DNA from: CALABS01 sp050260775
GTDB taxonomy: Bacteria > Pseudomonadota > Alphaproteobacteria > Rhodospirillales > Magnetospirillaceae
Length of the DNA stretch: 64,000 nt
Reading direction: 5' to 3'
NCBI GenBank assembly: GCA_050260775.1
Contig: JBLNCP010000022.1
Location: forward strand, 205,640-269,639
The notes beneath the pieces were generated by a model. The model made no database searches and was not told where the DNA came from. It saw nothing but the letters and a program-made list of their open reading frames with translations. Positions 27,173 through 36,038 of the stretch are shown here, piece after piece; within the stretch, counting starts at the first letter, position 1, and each line of letters starts with the position of its first letter. The position numbers and the translations under genes were made by a program.

Positions 27173-27486
27173 CACTTCCCAGCCTTGGCCACCGGCCCTT
27201 CGTTGATCTTCTTCTTGAGCAGCTGCGAGGGGCGGAAGACCAGTACCCGGCGGGGAAGAATGGGAACCTCCTCGCCGGTCTTGGGGTTGCGGCCAACGCG
27301 CTGCCCTTTCGAGCGCACCGAGAAACTTCCGAAAGAAGAGATCTTGACCGTCTCGCCCTGGGCCAGCGCCTCAGACACTTCATCGAGCACGGCCTCCAGC
27401 AGGTCCGCCGACTCGTTGCGCGACAGCCCAACCTCTTGGTAGACCGCCTCGCTCAATTGCGCCCGGGTGATGGTCTTCTCGGACAT
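27172..27486 (-). CDS. ihfA: Integration host factor alpha subunit
   Basis: This 104-aa HU/IHF-fold protein fits IHF-alpha (MSEKTITRAQLSEAVYQEVGLSR..., SFGSFSVRSKGQRVGRNPKTGEEVPILPRRVLVFRPS). The GRNPKTGE beta-arm with its Pro inserts into the DNA minor groove. IHF bends DNA and assists sigma-54 promoters such as those of NtrC in this window. ATG 27486 is the family start. It lies 112 bases after fabH and overlaps the merR gene. Confidence 0.96.
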   Translation of the reverse strand: MSEKTITRAQLSEAVYQEVGLSRNESADLLEAVLDEVSEALAQGETVKISSFGSFSVRSKGQRVGRNPKTGEEVPILPRRVLVFRPSQLLKKKINEGPVAKAGK

Positions 27487-27598
27487 GCGCCAAGCCCTTT
27501 GATCAGCGACTGCAAATAAACTGGTCGAGACGGTATCTGCTTCGGCAAAAACCGTCAATATCAGAGAGATGCGGGAAAACGTTAAGAGGTCTGACCGC

Positions 27599-28573
27599 TT
27601 ACATGCGGGCGAGAGCGGCGCCCCAGGTGAAGCCGCCCCCCATCGCCTCCAGCAGCACGACATCGCCGCGCTTGATCCGACCGTCCTTGACGGCCTCAGC
27701 CAGGGCGAGCGGCACCGAGGCCGCAGAGGTGTTCGCGTGGCGGTCGACCGTGATCACCATGCGCTTGGGGTCGAGGCCCAGCTTGCGGGCGGTACCGTCA
27801 AGGATGCGGCGGTTGGCCTGATGGGGGACGACCCAATCGATATCCGACGCCTGCATGCCGTTGGCGACCAGCGCCTCCTCGACCACGCCGGCCAGGTTGG
27901 AGACGGCATGGCGGAACACCTCGCGGCCCTCCATGCGGACATGCCCGACGGTCTGGGTCGAGGACGGACCGCCATCGACGTATAGCAGATCGTGGTGGCG
28001 GCCGTCGGAATGCAGGTGTGTGGACAGGATGCCGCGGTCCTGATTGGAGCCCGCCTCCTCGGCGGCGCGCAGGACTACCGCGCCAGCCCCGTCGCCGAAC
28101 AGGACGCAGGTCGTCCGGTCATTCCAGTCGAGAATGCGCGAGAAGGTTTCGGCGCCGATGACCAGGGCGGTCTTGGCCGTGCCGGCCTTGATGAAGTTGT
28201 CGGCCACGGCCAGGGCGTAGATGAAGCCCGAGCAGACCGCCTGGACGTCGAAGGCCGCTCCCTTGGTCATGCCGATACGGGCCTGTACCTTGGCGGCGGT
28301 GGCCGGGAAGGTGTGGTCAGGCGTGGCGGTCGCCAGGACGATCAGATCAACGTCGGATCCCTTGATTTCCGCGGCGGCAAGCGCGTCCAGCGCGGCCTTG
28401 GTCGCCAAATCGGAGGTCGTTTCGCCCTCGGCCGCGATGTGACGCTGCTTGATTCCGGTGCGCTCGACGATCCAGTCGTCCGAAGTATCCACCACCTCCG
28501 CCAGAGCAGAGTTGGTGACGACGCGAGCCGGCAGGTACGACCCGCAGCCGACGATATGGGAGCGCAAAGTCAT
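27599..28573 (-). CDS. fabH: 3-oxoacyl-ACP synthase III (KASIII)
   Basis: The 324-aa enzyme starts fatty-acid synthesis by condensing acetyl-CoA with malonyl-ACP. The catalytic triad is visible: Cys in AVCSGF (about residue 113), His in PHQANRR (about 250) and Asn in HANTSAAS (about 280). The C-terminal EAMGGGFTWGA is intact. It follows plsX by seven bases, the canonical plsX-fabH pair. Confidence 0.98.
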   Translation of the reverse strand: MTLRSHIVGCGSYLPARVVTNSALAEVVDTSDDWIVERTGIKQRHIAAEGETTSDLATKAALDALAAAEIKGSDVDLIVLATATPDHTFPATAAKVQARIGMTKGAAFDVQAVCSGFIYALAVADNFIKAGTAKTALVIGAETFSRILDWNDRTTCVLFGDGAGAVVLRAAEEAGSNQDRGILSTHLHSDGRHHDLLYVDGGPSSTQTVGHVRMEGREVFRHAVSNLAGVVEEALVANGMQASDIDWVVPHQANRRILDGTARKLGLDPKRMVITVDRHANTSAASVPLALAEAVKDGRIKRGDVVLLEAMGGGFTWGAALARM

Positions 28574-28580
28574 TGGAAAC

Positions 28581-29633
28581 TCACCCGCCGGCGGCGCGTT
28601 GCGATTGCGGCGCCTCGACCGGCTTCAGGCGCTCGATTTCCTTGCGGATACGATCATTATAGCCATGGGCGACCAGATCGACGGCGACCCCGATGGCGTT
28701 GGCGAATCCGAAGGCGTCGGTGCCGCCGTGGCTCTTGACCGCGATGCCGTTCAGGCCAAGGAACATGGCGCCGTTGTAGCGCCGGGGGTCGGTGCGGACC
28801 TTCACCTTGGTCAGGGCCTGGCGGGCCAGAAGGAAACCGAACTTCGCCAAGATCGAGCTCTTGAACGCCTCCTTGAGGAAGGTGCTGTAGAGCTTGACGG
28901 TGCCTTCGGCGGTCTTGAGGGCGATATTGCCGGTAAACCCGTCCGCCACCACCACGTCGACAGTCCCGGCACAGATGTCGTTGCCCTCGACAAAGCCGTG
29001 GAAGCGGATCGGCAGCCCGGACTCGCGCAGCGCATTCGCCGCGGCCTTGACCGCGTCGTTGCCCTTGACCTCTTCCGAACCGACGTTGAGCAGACCCACC
29101 GTGGGCCGCTCCAGTCCGAGGACGTGGCGGGCAAAAACTTCGCCCATCACCGCGAATTCGACAAGGTTGTTGGCGTTGCAGTCGACGTTGGCGCCCAGGT
29201 CCAACATCACCGTTTCGCCGCGCTCGGTCGGGAACATGCCGGCGATGGCAGGGCGGTCGATGCCCGGCAGCATGCGCAGCACGAACTTAGATACCGCCAT
29301 CAGCGCGCCGGTGTTGCCAGCCGAAACCACGCCGGCCGCCTCACCCTTGGCAACCGCATCGACGGCCAGCCACATGCTCGAGCGTCGGCCCGTGCGCAAC
29401 ACCTGGCTGGGCTTCGCATCCATCGCCACCCACTCCGGGGTGTCATGGACGGTCACCACGCCACGGATCTCAGGCCAGCGGTCCAGCAGCGGCTCGATGC
29501 GCGCGGCATCGCCGAACAGCAGGTACCGCACGTGCGGCAGCCGCACGTGCGCCAGCTTGACACCCTCCACCACCATGTCCGGGGCGTGGTCGCCCCCCAT
29601 GGCGTCAATGGAAATGGTGACGGGTGCGCTCAC
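28581..29633 (-). CDS. plsX: Phosphate acyltransferase PlsX
   Basis: The 350-aa product starts with the family signature ISIDAMGGDHAP (about residues 7-18) and has SAGNTGALMA and DLGANVDC later. PlsX converts acyl-ACP to acyl-phosphate for PlsY, the first step of phospholipid synthesis in most bacteria. The start is GTG 29633, supported by the conserved first strand. rpmF lies 28 bases upstream. Confidence 0.97.
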   Translation of the reverse strand: MSAPVTISIDAMGGDHAPDMVVEGVKLAHVRLPHVRYLLFGDAARIEPLLDRWPEIRGVVTVHDTPEWVAMDAKPSQVLRTGRRSSMWLAVDAVAKGEAAGVVSAGNTGALMAVSKFVLRMLPGIDRPAIAGMFPTERGETVMLDLGANVDCNANNLVEFAVMGEVFARHVLGLERPTVGLLNVGSEEVKGNDAVKAAANALRESGLPIRFHGFVEGNDICAGTVDVVVADGFTGNIALKTAEGTVKLYSTFLKEAFKSSILAKFGFLLARQALTKVKVRTDPRRYNGAMFLGLNGIAVKSHGGTDAFGFANAIGVAVDLVAHGYNDRIRKEIERLKPVEAPQSQRAAGG

Positions 29634-29661
29634 CGGCCTGTGCTCCGTTCAACCGGGCTGA

Positions 29662-29850
29662 TCAGGCGTTGGCCTCGCCCTGGGCGACGATCTCACGGCC
29701 GTCGTAGTGGCCGCAGGCACCGCACACGTGGTGGGGCTGCTTCATCTCGCCGCAATTGGGGCACTCGTGGATCGCCGCATGGGTCAGGGCGTGGTGGGCC
29801 CGGCGCATGTTGCGGCGGGACTTCGAGGTCTTCTTCTTCGGAACAGCCAT
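29662..29850 (-). CDS. rpmF: 50S ribosomal protein L32
   Basis: The 62-aa protein begins with the L32 signature MAVPKKKTSKSRRNMRR. It has a Cys4 zinc ribbon, CPNC (about residues 30-33) and CGAC (about 43-46), so it is the C+ form. It is usually co-transcribed with plsX-fabH, as here. A 93-base gap to the DUF177 gene could hold its promoter. Confidence 0.98.
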   Translation of the reverse strand: MAVPKKKTSKSRRNMRRAHHALTHAAIHECPNCGEMKQPHHVCGACGHYDGREIVAQGEANA

Positions 29851-29943
29851 TTTATGTCTACTCTCTCAGCTCGCGGGGGCCGATCGGGGAAAGGGTGGTT
29901 TATTAGCCAAAAACACCGGCTGGAGCAAGGGGATGCTTGCCCC

Positions 29944-30489
29944 TCACTCCTTTTTTTGCCTCAGACGTGCCAAGACGGCGAACGGATTGGGCTTGGCATC
30001 CTCGTCCGGCGCCGGTTCCGGTGCCTCGGGAACGCTGGCGCCGGGCTTGCGCGGAAACGGGTCGAGGGCCAGCGCCAGGTGCTCGGCCACCGCCTCGCCG
30101 ACATCGATGATGCCGCCGACGATGGGATCTGGCGGGTCCTCGTCCTCGAACGACAGCTCAAGGTCGGCCTCGTCGTCCTCGGCGGAAGGCGCATGCCCGA
30201 AGGTCATGTCGATTTCCTCTTCCACATGCCCCGGCACCGCTTCCAGCGTGACCACGCAGGTCTGCACCACGTCGGCACTCAGCTTGCCGGTCAGGCGGAT
30301 CACTTCCCCGGAGCGGAACGGCTTGAGGCGCAGGTGGGCGGTCAGGCTTTCCACCGCCACGATACCGAAACGATGGGCAAGGGCGGCGCGCTCGGTCGGG
30401 TCGGCCACGATGTCCAGTTCCAAGCCGGGATTGGGGACCTGTTCGGCGCGGACCGGGCGCGGGAATTCCGATGGGGGAATGACGGTCAT
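29944..30489 (-). CDS. DUF177 (YceD) family protein
   Basis: The 181-aa acidic protein matches the YceD/DUF177 family by its position upstream of rpmF and by the CVVTLEAVPGHVEEEIDMTF core. The canonical members have two Cys near the middle, of which the single Cys in QTCVVTL is the clear one here. YceD relatives are linked to 23S rRNA accumulation or assembly. The C-terminal third is Pro/Glu-rich and low-complexity. Its ATG overlaps the stop of the CBP3-like gene (ATGA). Confidence 0.85.
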   Translation of the reverse strand: MTVIPPSEFPRPVRAEQVPNPGLELDIVADPTERAALAHRFGIVAVESLTAHLRLKPFRSGEVIRLTGKLSADVVQTCVVTLEAVPGHVEEEIDMTFGHAPSAEDDEADLELSFEDEDPPDPIVGGIIDVGEAVAEHLALALDPFPRKPGASVPEAPEPAPDEDAKPNPFAVLARLRQKKE

Positions 30490-31043
30490 TGCGGGGCTTC
30501 CAAGGGGGCGAAGGCGATAGTTCCGGCAAGAAGAGGCTCGGTGCCGGCCGCGGCCAGATGGGCATCCTGGGCCAGGAGATAGCCCGCCATGGCCAACGCA
30601 TCCTCTGTCCGAGCTTCGGCGGCGCTACGGTAGAGATTGCGGGCCAGGGCGTCGGCCAGGGCCTGCTCGCCTTCGGCTATCGCCTTGTCATAGGCGGCGA
30701 TCCGCCCATAGAAGGCCTCGGCCATCTGGCGCACCTTGCGACCGACCGCAAGGTCGCTCACGCCCATCTCGCGAAGGTTCTGATCCATATCCGCGAACAT
30801 GAGGTCGAACAGCGTCTGGGCCAATGCCTTGGCCTCGTCGGCCCCCTGCCCTTCGACCCTTCCCAGGCGGCGCAACAGCAGGAAGGCGTGAAGCACGACC
30901 ATGTCGAAGCGCCCATCCACGGAATCGGGAACGTTGAGGGCGGCGTAGAAGTACGGTTCCCGCGCCCGCTCGACGGCGGCGCGATAGATGGTGTAGGCCA
31001 ACCGCGCCCGACGGCGACGGTCGAAAAATCTGCGAAACGGCAT
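30486..31043 (-). CDS. Ubiquinol-cytochrome c chaperone (CBP3 family)
   Basis: The 185-aa protein resembles the CBP3/UQCC1 domain: YTIYRAAVERAREPYFYAALNVPDSVDGRFDMVVLHAFLLLRRL, then ALAQTLFDLMFADMDQNLREMGVSDLAVGRKVRQMAEAFYGR, quoted here as two short conserved blocks. Mitochondrial CBP3 helps cytochrome b assembly into the bc1 complex; the bacterial role is inferred. ATG 31043 fits the family start. It is divergent from bamE and heads the DUF177-rpmF-plsX-fabH run. Confidence 0.85.
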   Translation of the reverse strand: MPFRRFFDRRRRARLAYTIYRAAVERAREPYFYAALNVPDSVDGRFDMVVLHAFLLLRRLGRVEGQGADEAKALAQTLFDLMFADMDQNLREMGVSDLAVGRKVRQMAEAFYGRIAAYDKAIAEGEQALADALARNLYRSAAEARTEDALAMAGYLLAQDAHLAAAGTEPLLAGTIAFAPLEAPQ

Positions 31044-31092
31044 GGACCAACCTGACTGGGTTTTCCCGCCCGCATTAGACGGAGCGGACTCG

Positions 31093-31120
31093 TTGACAAT
31101 GCTGCGCCGGGGCGTGCAAT
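31093..31120 (+). promoter_or_regulatory. Predicted sigma-70 promoter of bamE
   Basis: A perfect -35 hexamer TTGACA (31093-31098) is 16 bases from TGCAAT (31115-31120), a 4/6 match to the -10 box. It lies 57 bases before the bamE start in the divergent intergenic gap. Predicted by eye only. Confidence 0.5.
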
Positions 31121-31176
31121 GTTCCACAACTTTGGCCACGGAGCCCGCCTCCGTCAATCTTTCGGCTTCCGGACAC

Positions 31177-31632
31177 ATGACGAACCGTCTCAAGATTTCC
31201 TCCCTTGCCCTCGCGGTAGCCCTGGGCCTGGGGGCTGCGGCCTGCACTCCCACCGTCGACGTGCGCGGCAACCTGCCGACGCCCGAGATGCTGTCCCTGG
31301 TCACGCCGGGCAAGAGCTCGCGCGATGACGTGACCGCGGCGCTGGGAACGCCCTCGACCACCAGCACCTACGGCGGCGAGACCTGGCATTACATCTCCGC
31401 CCGCACCGAGCAGACCGCCTTCTTCCAGCCGGAAGTCAAGGAACAGAAGGTCGTCTCGATCGTGTTCGACAAGGCTGGGATCGTGCGCGACATCGCCACC
31501 AAGGGGCTGGAAGATGCCCACGAGGTCCAGACGGTGGATCGGGTCACGCCCACGGCAGGCAAGGAGCTGTCGATTCTGGAGCAACTGATCGGCAACGTCG
31601 GCCGCTTCTCCAAGGAACCCTCCGAGCGCTGA
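31177..31632 (+). CDS. bamE: Outer-membrane assembly lipoprotein BamE (SmpA)
   Basis: The 151-aa product has a signal with a lipobox-like GAAAC (Cys at about residue 23), followed by the SmpA/OmlA fold: LVTPGKSSRDDVTAALGTPSTTSTYGGETWHYIS and VVSIVFDKAGIVRDI. BamE is part of the BAM complex that inserts outer-membrane beta barrels. ATG 31177 gives the lipoprotein signal. The region after residue 120 is longer than E. coli BamE. A strong terminator follows. Confidence 0.92.
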   Translation: MTNRLKISSLALAVALGLGAAACTPTVDVRGNLPTPEMLSLVTPGKSSRDDVTAALGTPSTTSTYGGETWHYISARTEQTAFFQPEVKEQKVVSIVFDKAGIVRDIATKGLEDAHEVQTVDRVTPTAGKELSILEQLIGNVGRFSKEPSER

Positions 31633-31675
31633 ACCTCGCCGCCCTGATGCCTGCTAGGGCGCTGGCCTCAGAAAA

Positions 31676-31711
31676 AGAAAACCCCGGCCGTTTCCGGCCG
31701 GGGTTTGTTTT
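31676..31711. terminator. Bidirectional terminator between bamE and hppA
   Basis: A perfect 12-bp stem (31679-31690 with 31695-31706) around a 4-base loop is flanked by T-rich sequence on the plus side (gggtttgtttttg) and A-rich sequence on the left (gaaaaagaaaa), so it can end both bamE (+) and hppA (-). Confidence 0.9.
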
Positions 31712-31728
31712 TGACCGATGGGCCGAGA

Positions 31729-33807
31729 TCAGGCAGCCACCATCGCCAGCAGAAGGATGGCGACGAGGTTGATGATCTTGATCATCGGGTTGACGGCCGG
31801 GCCGGCGGTGTCCTTGTAGGGGTCGCCGACGGTGTCACCGGTCACGGCCGCCTTGTGGGCGTCCGAACCCTTGCCACCGAAGTGGCCGTCCTCGATGTAC
31901 TTCTTCGCGTTGTCCCACGCGCCGCCGCCCGAGGTCATCGAGATGGCGACAAACAGGCCGGTCACGATCGTGCCGAGCAGCATGGCGCCCAGCGCGGTGA
32001 AGGCGGCCGACTGGCCCGCGAAGATGCGGACCACGAAGTACAGAACGATCGGCGACAGGACCGGCAGCATCGAGGGGACAATCATCTCCTTGATGGCGGC
32101 CTTGGTCAGCATGTCGACGGCACGGCCGTAATCGGGCTTGCCGGTGCCTTCCATGATGCCGGGGATTTCCTTGAACTGGCGGCGAACCTCCAGCACGACG
32201 GAACCAGCGGCACGGCCGACGGCCTGCATGCCCATGGCACCGAACAGGTACGGCAGCAAGCCGCCCACGAACAGGCCGACCACGGTGAACGGATCCTCGA
32301 GGCTGAAGCTGATCGAGAGGTTCGGGAAGTAGTGCTTCAGGTCCGAGGTGTAGGCGGCGAACAGCACCAGGGCGGCCAGACCGGCCGAGCCGATGGCGTA
32401 GCCCTTGGTCACGGCCTTGGTGGTGTTGCCGACTGCGTCGAGCGCGTCGGTGGTCTTGCGGACCTCCTTCGGCAGTTCGGCCATCTCGGCGATGCCACCG
32501 GCGTTGTCGGTGACCGGGCCGTAGGCGTCGAGGGCCACGATCATGCCGGCCAGGGCCAGCATGGTGGTCGCGGCGATGGCGATGCCGAACAGGCCGGCGA
32601 CGGTGAAGGCGGCGATGATGGCGACCGAGATCACCAGCACCGGCAGCGCGGTCGCTTCCATCGACACGGCCAGGCCCTGGATCACGTTGGTGCCGTGACC
32701 GGTGACCGAAGCCTGGGCCACCGACTTGACCGGACGGAAGTCGGTGCCGGTGTAGTACTCGGTGATCCACACCAGCAGGCCGGTGACGACCAGGCCGATG
32801 ATCGAGCACAGGAACAGCGACGAACCGCTGACCACCCTGTCGCCCATGGCGAAGGTGGCGCTGAAGCCGCCGAAGCCGACGATGATGGTGCCGGCGATCA
32901 GGCCGGCCGACAGGATGCCGGTGACGATCAGCCCCTTGTACAGGGCCTTCATGATCTTCTGCGACTCGTCGAGCTTGACGAAGAAGGTGCCAACGACCGA
33001 AGCGACGATGCAGACCGCGCAGACGACCAGCGGGAACAGCATCATGGCAGCCTGGTCGGCGCCGGTGAAGAAGATCGACGCCAGCACCATGGTGCCGACG
33101 ATGGTCACGGCGTAGGTCTCGAACAGGTCGGCGGCCATGCCGGCGCAGTCGCCGACGTTGTCGCCCACGTTGTCGGCGATCACGGCCGGGTTGCGCGGAT
33201 CATCCTCGGGGATGCCGGCTTCCACCTTGCCCACCAGGTCGGCGCCCACGTCGGCGCCCTTGGTGAAGATGCCGCCGCCCAGACGGGCGAAGATCGAGAT
33301 CAGCGACGCGCCGAACGACAAGGCGACCAGCGCCTCGACCAGATGGCGGGAGTCAAGCTTCAGGCTCTGCAGGATGGCGTAGTAGCCGGCAACGCCCAGC
33401 AGGCCGAGACCGACCACCAGCATGCCGGTGATGGCGCCCGACTTGAAGGCGACGTCCAGCGCCGGCTGCATGCCGCCCGAACGGGCCGCCTCGGCGGTAC
33501 GCACGTTGGCGCGCACCGAGACGTGCATGCCGATGTAGCCGGCGATGCCCGAGCAGATGGCGCCGAGCACGAAGCCCGCGGCCTGGAATACGCCCAGCCA
33601 CACGGCCAGGATGATGGCAATCACCACGCCGACGATGCCGATGGTGGTGTATTGACGGTTGAGGTAGGCCTTAGCGCCTTCTTGGACGGCGCCGGCGATT
33701 TCCTGCATGCGCGGCGTACCCGCCGGCGTCGCCATCACGGACTTGATGGCGAACAGGCCGTAGGCCAGCGCCAAAAAGCCGCAGACGATCACGAAGATGT
33801 TTCCCAT
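31729..33807 (-). CDS. hppA: Membrane-bound proton-translocating pyrophosphatase
   Basis: The 692-aa integral membrane protein has about 16 helices. It hydrolyses cytoplasmic pyrophosphate and pumps protons. The substrate-binding DVGADLVGKVEAGIPEDDPRNP segment and the DNVGDNVGDCAGMAADLFETY loop hold its Mg-PPi-binding acids. The GNTTKAVTKGYAIGSA segment has Lys where potassium-dependent enzymes have Ala, the marker of potassium-independent H+-PPases. Pumping PPases are common in photosynthetic and microaerophilic alphaproteobacteria. ATG 33807 is within the first strand. Confidence 0.97.
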   Translation of the reverse strand: MGNIFVIVCGFLALAYGLFAIKSVMATPAGTPRMQEIAGAVQEGAKAYLNRQYTTIGIVGVVIAIILAVWLGVFQAAGFVLGAICSGIAGYIGMHVSVRANVRTAEAARSGGMQPALDVAFKSGAITGMLVVGLGLLGVAGYYAILQSLKLDSRHLVEALVALSFGASLISIFARLGGGIFTKGADVGADLVGKVEAGIPEDDPRNPAVIADNVGDNVGDCAGMAADLFETYAVTIVGTMVLASIFFTGADQAAMMLFPLVVCAVCIVASVVGTFFVKLDESQKIMKALYKGLIVTGILSAGLIAGTIIVGFGGFSATFAMGDRVVSGSSLFLCSIIGLVVTGLLVWITEYYTGTDFRPVKSVAQASVTGHGTNVIQGLAVSMEATALPVLVISVAIIAAFTVAGLFGIAIAATTMLALAGMIVALDAYGPVTDNAGGIAEMAELPKEVRKTTDALDAVGNTTKAVTKGYAIGSAGLAALVLFAAYTSDLKHYFPNLSISFSLEDPFTVVGLFVGGLLPYLFGAMGMQAVGRAAGSVVLEVRRQFKEIPGIMEGTGKPDYGRAVDMLTKAAIKEMIVPSMLPVLSPIVLYFVVRIFAGQSAAFTALGAMLLGTIVTGLFVAISMTSGGGAWDNAKKYIEDGHFGGKGSDAHKAAVTGDTVGDPYKDTAGPAVNPMIKIINLVAILLLAMVAA

Positions 33808-34040
33808 GTTGTCTCGATCCCCTGAGCTGCTTTTTAATCTTGTCGCGCCAGGCGTCCCTCACGGGCGGGTGCTCGTCGGGCAGAGGCGGACGAAGCGGCA
33901 AGAAGCTGCCAGAATAAGCCCAAGGATGCAATAAATTGCTCAAGGTAATACGCCTTTAGCGCAATTATGAGCATATTCTAATTATATAATCTTTCCAAAC
34001 CCGTTTCATCGTTTAGGGCATGCCTACCCCGCTGAGGAGG

Positions 34041-34538
34041 TTAACGGAGGCTCGCCTGTTCGATGACAATATCCTCGACCATCCCCGCGCCCAGGGTTCT
34101 GTCGGCCACCTTGACCAAGCGCCTCGAAACCGCGGCGGTATCGATGGCGCCACTTTCATGAACTCGGGGCGGCAGGAAAGACATCATGTCCTCAAGGAAG
34201 AAATGTTGCAGTCTCGGCAAGGACTGGGCGACTTTTTCCTTCTTATCGAAGGGAACCTGCAGTCGAAGGATCATCTCGGCCTGCCGTTTGACCTCGCGGT
34301 CTTGGACCAGCGGGACGATGAGGATGCCGAAATCGACATAGCTCTTGGCGGGAGCCGTGGGCGCGACAGCGGCGGTCGGACTCGACGGCGCCTTGCCGAT
34401 CAGCACATTGACCTTCTCGATCGGATCGACGCCCCAGAAATAGAGGCCGCCAATGACCGCTCCGATCATCAACAGGAAGGCGACGGCTAGGAAAATCAAG
34501 CGGACCACGCGTCCCCACCTCCTCAGAAATGGCGCCAC
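34041..34538 (-). CDS. FliL-like single-pass membrane protein
   Basis: The 165-aa product has one N-terminal membrane segment (about residues 14-36) and a periplasmic domain. Its alternating strands and helices (ILRLQVPFDKKEKVAQSLPRLQHFFLEDMMSFLP and ADRTLGAGMVEDIVIEQA) resemble FliL, which sits at the flagellar stator. No other flagellar gene is adjacent, so the assignment is by weak similarity only. The proposed GTG start at 34538 overlaps the thiL end by 16 bases; a GTG at 34508 is the alternative. Confidence 0.6.
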   Translation of the reverse strand: MAPFLRRWGRVVRLIFLAVAFLLMIGAVIGGLYFWGVDPIEKVNVLIGKAPSSPTAAVAPTAPAKSYVDFGILIVPLVQDREVKRQAEMILRLQVPFDKKEKVAQSLPRLQHFFLEDMMSFLPPRVHESGAIDTAAVSRRLVKVADRTLGAGMVEDIVIEQASLR

Positions 34539-35491
34539 CCGCCAAGCCCAACGGCCAGGGGCCTGCCGGATGCGTCAATCACTTTGACGCCGGCTCCTTC
34601 CTCGATGCGGCCGATCCTGGCGATAGGCATGAAAATATCGGCCGCCTCGGCCAGAAGCTCGTGGCGAACCGCCGTCGGTGCCGTAAACAGCAACTCGTAA
34701 TCATCTCCGCCCGTCAGCACGGTGGCAAGGCGTGAGTGGTCGGCGTCGACCGCAGCCCGGGCCGCATCGGACATCGGCACATGGGGAGCCTCTATGACCG
34801 CGGCCACACCGGAAGCGCGCGCGAGGTGGCCAAGGTCCTGAACGAGGCCATCCGAAATGTCCATTCCCGCGCTCGCGAACCGGGCGAAGCGCGGCCCGGC
34901 GGTGACGCGCGGCCGCGGCAGACGGTACCGATCGGCCAGAAACGCGGCATGCGCCGGTGGCACCGCCAACTCGCCCCGAGCCGCAAACAGGCCGAGAGCG
35001 CCATCGCCGATGGTGCCGGTCACCCACACGTCGTCTCCCGGACGGGCTCCCGAGCGCAGGATCGCGGCCCCGGTTGCGACCCGGCCGAACGCGGTGAGCG
35101 AAAGGGTCAATGGGCCGGAGGTCGCCACTGTGTCGCCACCGATCAGATGGACCCCGAATTCCTGGAGGTCGTCGCCCAATCCGCGGGCGAAGGCGCGCAG
35201 CCACTCCTCCGCCACCCCGCGCGGAAACGCGGCCGCCAGCATGACGGCGAAGGGCTCCGCGCCCTTGGCCGCCAGATCGGACAGGTTGACGCGCAAGAGC
35301 TTGCGGGCGATTAAGTCTGGCGGATCCTCGGGGAGGAAATGCACCCCCGCCACCATGGCATCCACGGTGACCACGCTTTGCGTACCCGGGACAGCATCTA
35401 GCAGTGCGGCGTCGTCCCTCAGGCCGAGGGCACCGGGGAAACCAGCCGCCAGCGGCGCGAACAGCTCGGCGATAAGCGTGAATTCATCCAT
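34523..35491 (-). CDS. thiL: Thiamine-monophosphate kinase
   Basis: The 322-aa enzyme phosphorylates thiamine monophosphate to the pyrophosphate cofactor. It is PurM/AIRS-like: FTLIAELFAPLA start, GDDAALLDA-like (LRDDAALLDA), DAMVAGVHFLPED, NLSDLAAKGAEP, GGDTV and MDISDGLVQDL. ATG 35491 is chosen because AAGGCGG is 7 bases upstream; a second ATG two codons earlier is too close to it. nusB lies 56 bases upstream, the usual nusB-thiL order. Confidence 0.96.
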   Translation of the reverse strand: MDEFTLIAELFAPLAAGFPGALGLRDDAALLDAVPGTQSVVTVDAMVAGVHFLPEDPPDLIARKLLRVNLSDLAAKGAEPFAVMLAAAFPRGVAEEWLRAFARGLGDDLQEFGVHLIGGDTVATSGPLTLSLTAFGRVATGAAILRSGARPGDDVWVTGTIGDGALGLFAARGELAVPPAHAAFLADRYRLPRPRVTAGPRFARFASAGMDISDGLVQDLGHLARASGVAAVIEAPHVPMSDAARAAVDADHSRLATVLTGGDDYELLFTAPTAVRHELLAEAADIFMPIARIGRIEEGAGVKVIDASGRPLAVGLGGWRHF

Positions 35492-35547
35492 GGGCATTCC
35501 GCCTTTCGGCACCCCGGGACCGGAGGGCGATCCCGGAATGACACCCA

Positions 35548-36027
35548 TCAGCCCTTCTCGAACTCCTCGGGCCGCAGCGCCCGGGCGACGCGGTCGAGGA
35601 CGGCGTTGACCAGCCCCGGTTCGGGGCCGGCGTAGAAGGCGTGGGCGACGTCCACATATTCGGAGATCGCCACCCGGGCCGGGGTCTGCGGCCGCGACTT
35701 GATCTCGAAGGCGCCGGCGCGAAGGATGGCGCGCAACACCGCCTCCAGACGTTCGACCGTCCAGTCGCGTGAAAGGGCGCGCCCGACGATTTCATCGACC
35801 GCCGGGGCTTCAGCGGTCGCGCCGACCACGATAAAGGCGACCAGGTCGCCATCGGGTTCAGCCAGCCGGCCCCGGGGCTCGTCCTGACGGGAACGGAACT
35901 CGTCAAGCGCCTCCTGGGCGCTGACGCCGGTAATCTCCATGGAATAAAGCGCCTGGACGGCGGAGAGCCGGGCCGCGCTGCGGCGGGCGGCGTTATTGTT
36001 CGGCTTGCGGGCGGGGCTTTTGCTCAT
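35548..36027 (-). CDS. nusB: Transcription antitermination factor NusB
   Basis: The 159-aa all-helical protein has a basic N-terminal tail and the NusB core (RRSAARLSAVQALYSMEITG, RAILRAGAFEIKSRPQTPARVAISEYVDVA, NAVLDRVAR). NusB with NusE (S10) binds boxA RNA in rRNA transcripts. It follows ribH by 11 bases and precedes thiL. Confidence 0.95.
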   Translation of the reverse strand: MSKSPARKPNNNAARRSAARLSAVQALYSMEITGVSAQEALDEFRSRQDEPRGRLAEPDGDLVAFIVVGATAEAPAVDEIVGRALSRDWTVERLEAVLRAILRAGAFEIKSRPQTPARVAISEYVDVAHAFYAGPEPGLVNAVLDRVARALRPEEFEKG

Positions 36028-36038
36028 TCTCTTCTGTG

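Noticed and set aside
31705..33825. Very long open frame on plus, antisense to hppA (over 700 codons)
   Set aside because: It is His/Asp/Gly/Arg-rich with no domain, and mirrors the codon-position GC bias of the hppA gene opposite. It also runs through the bidirectional terminator region. A classic high-GC shadow.
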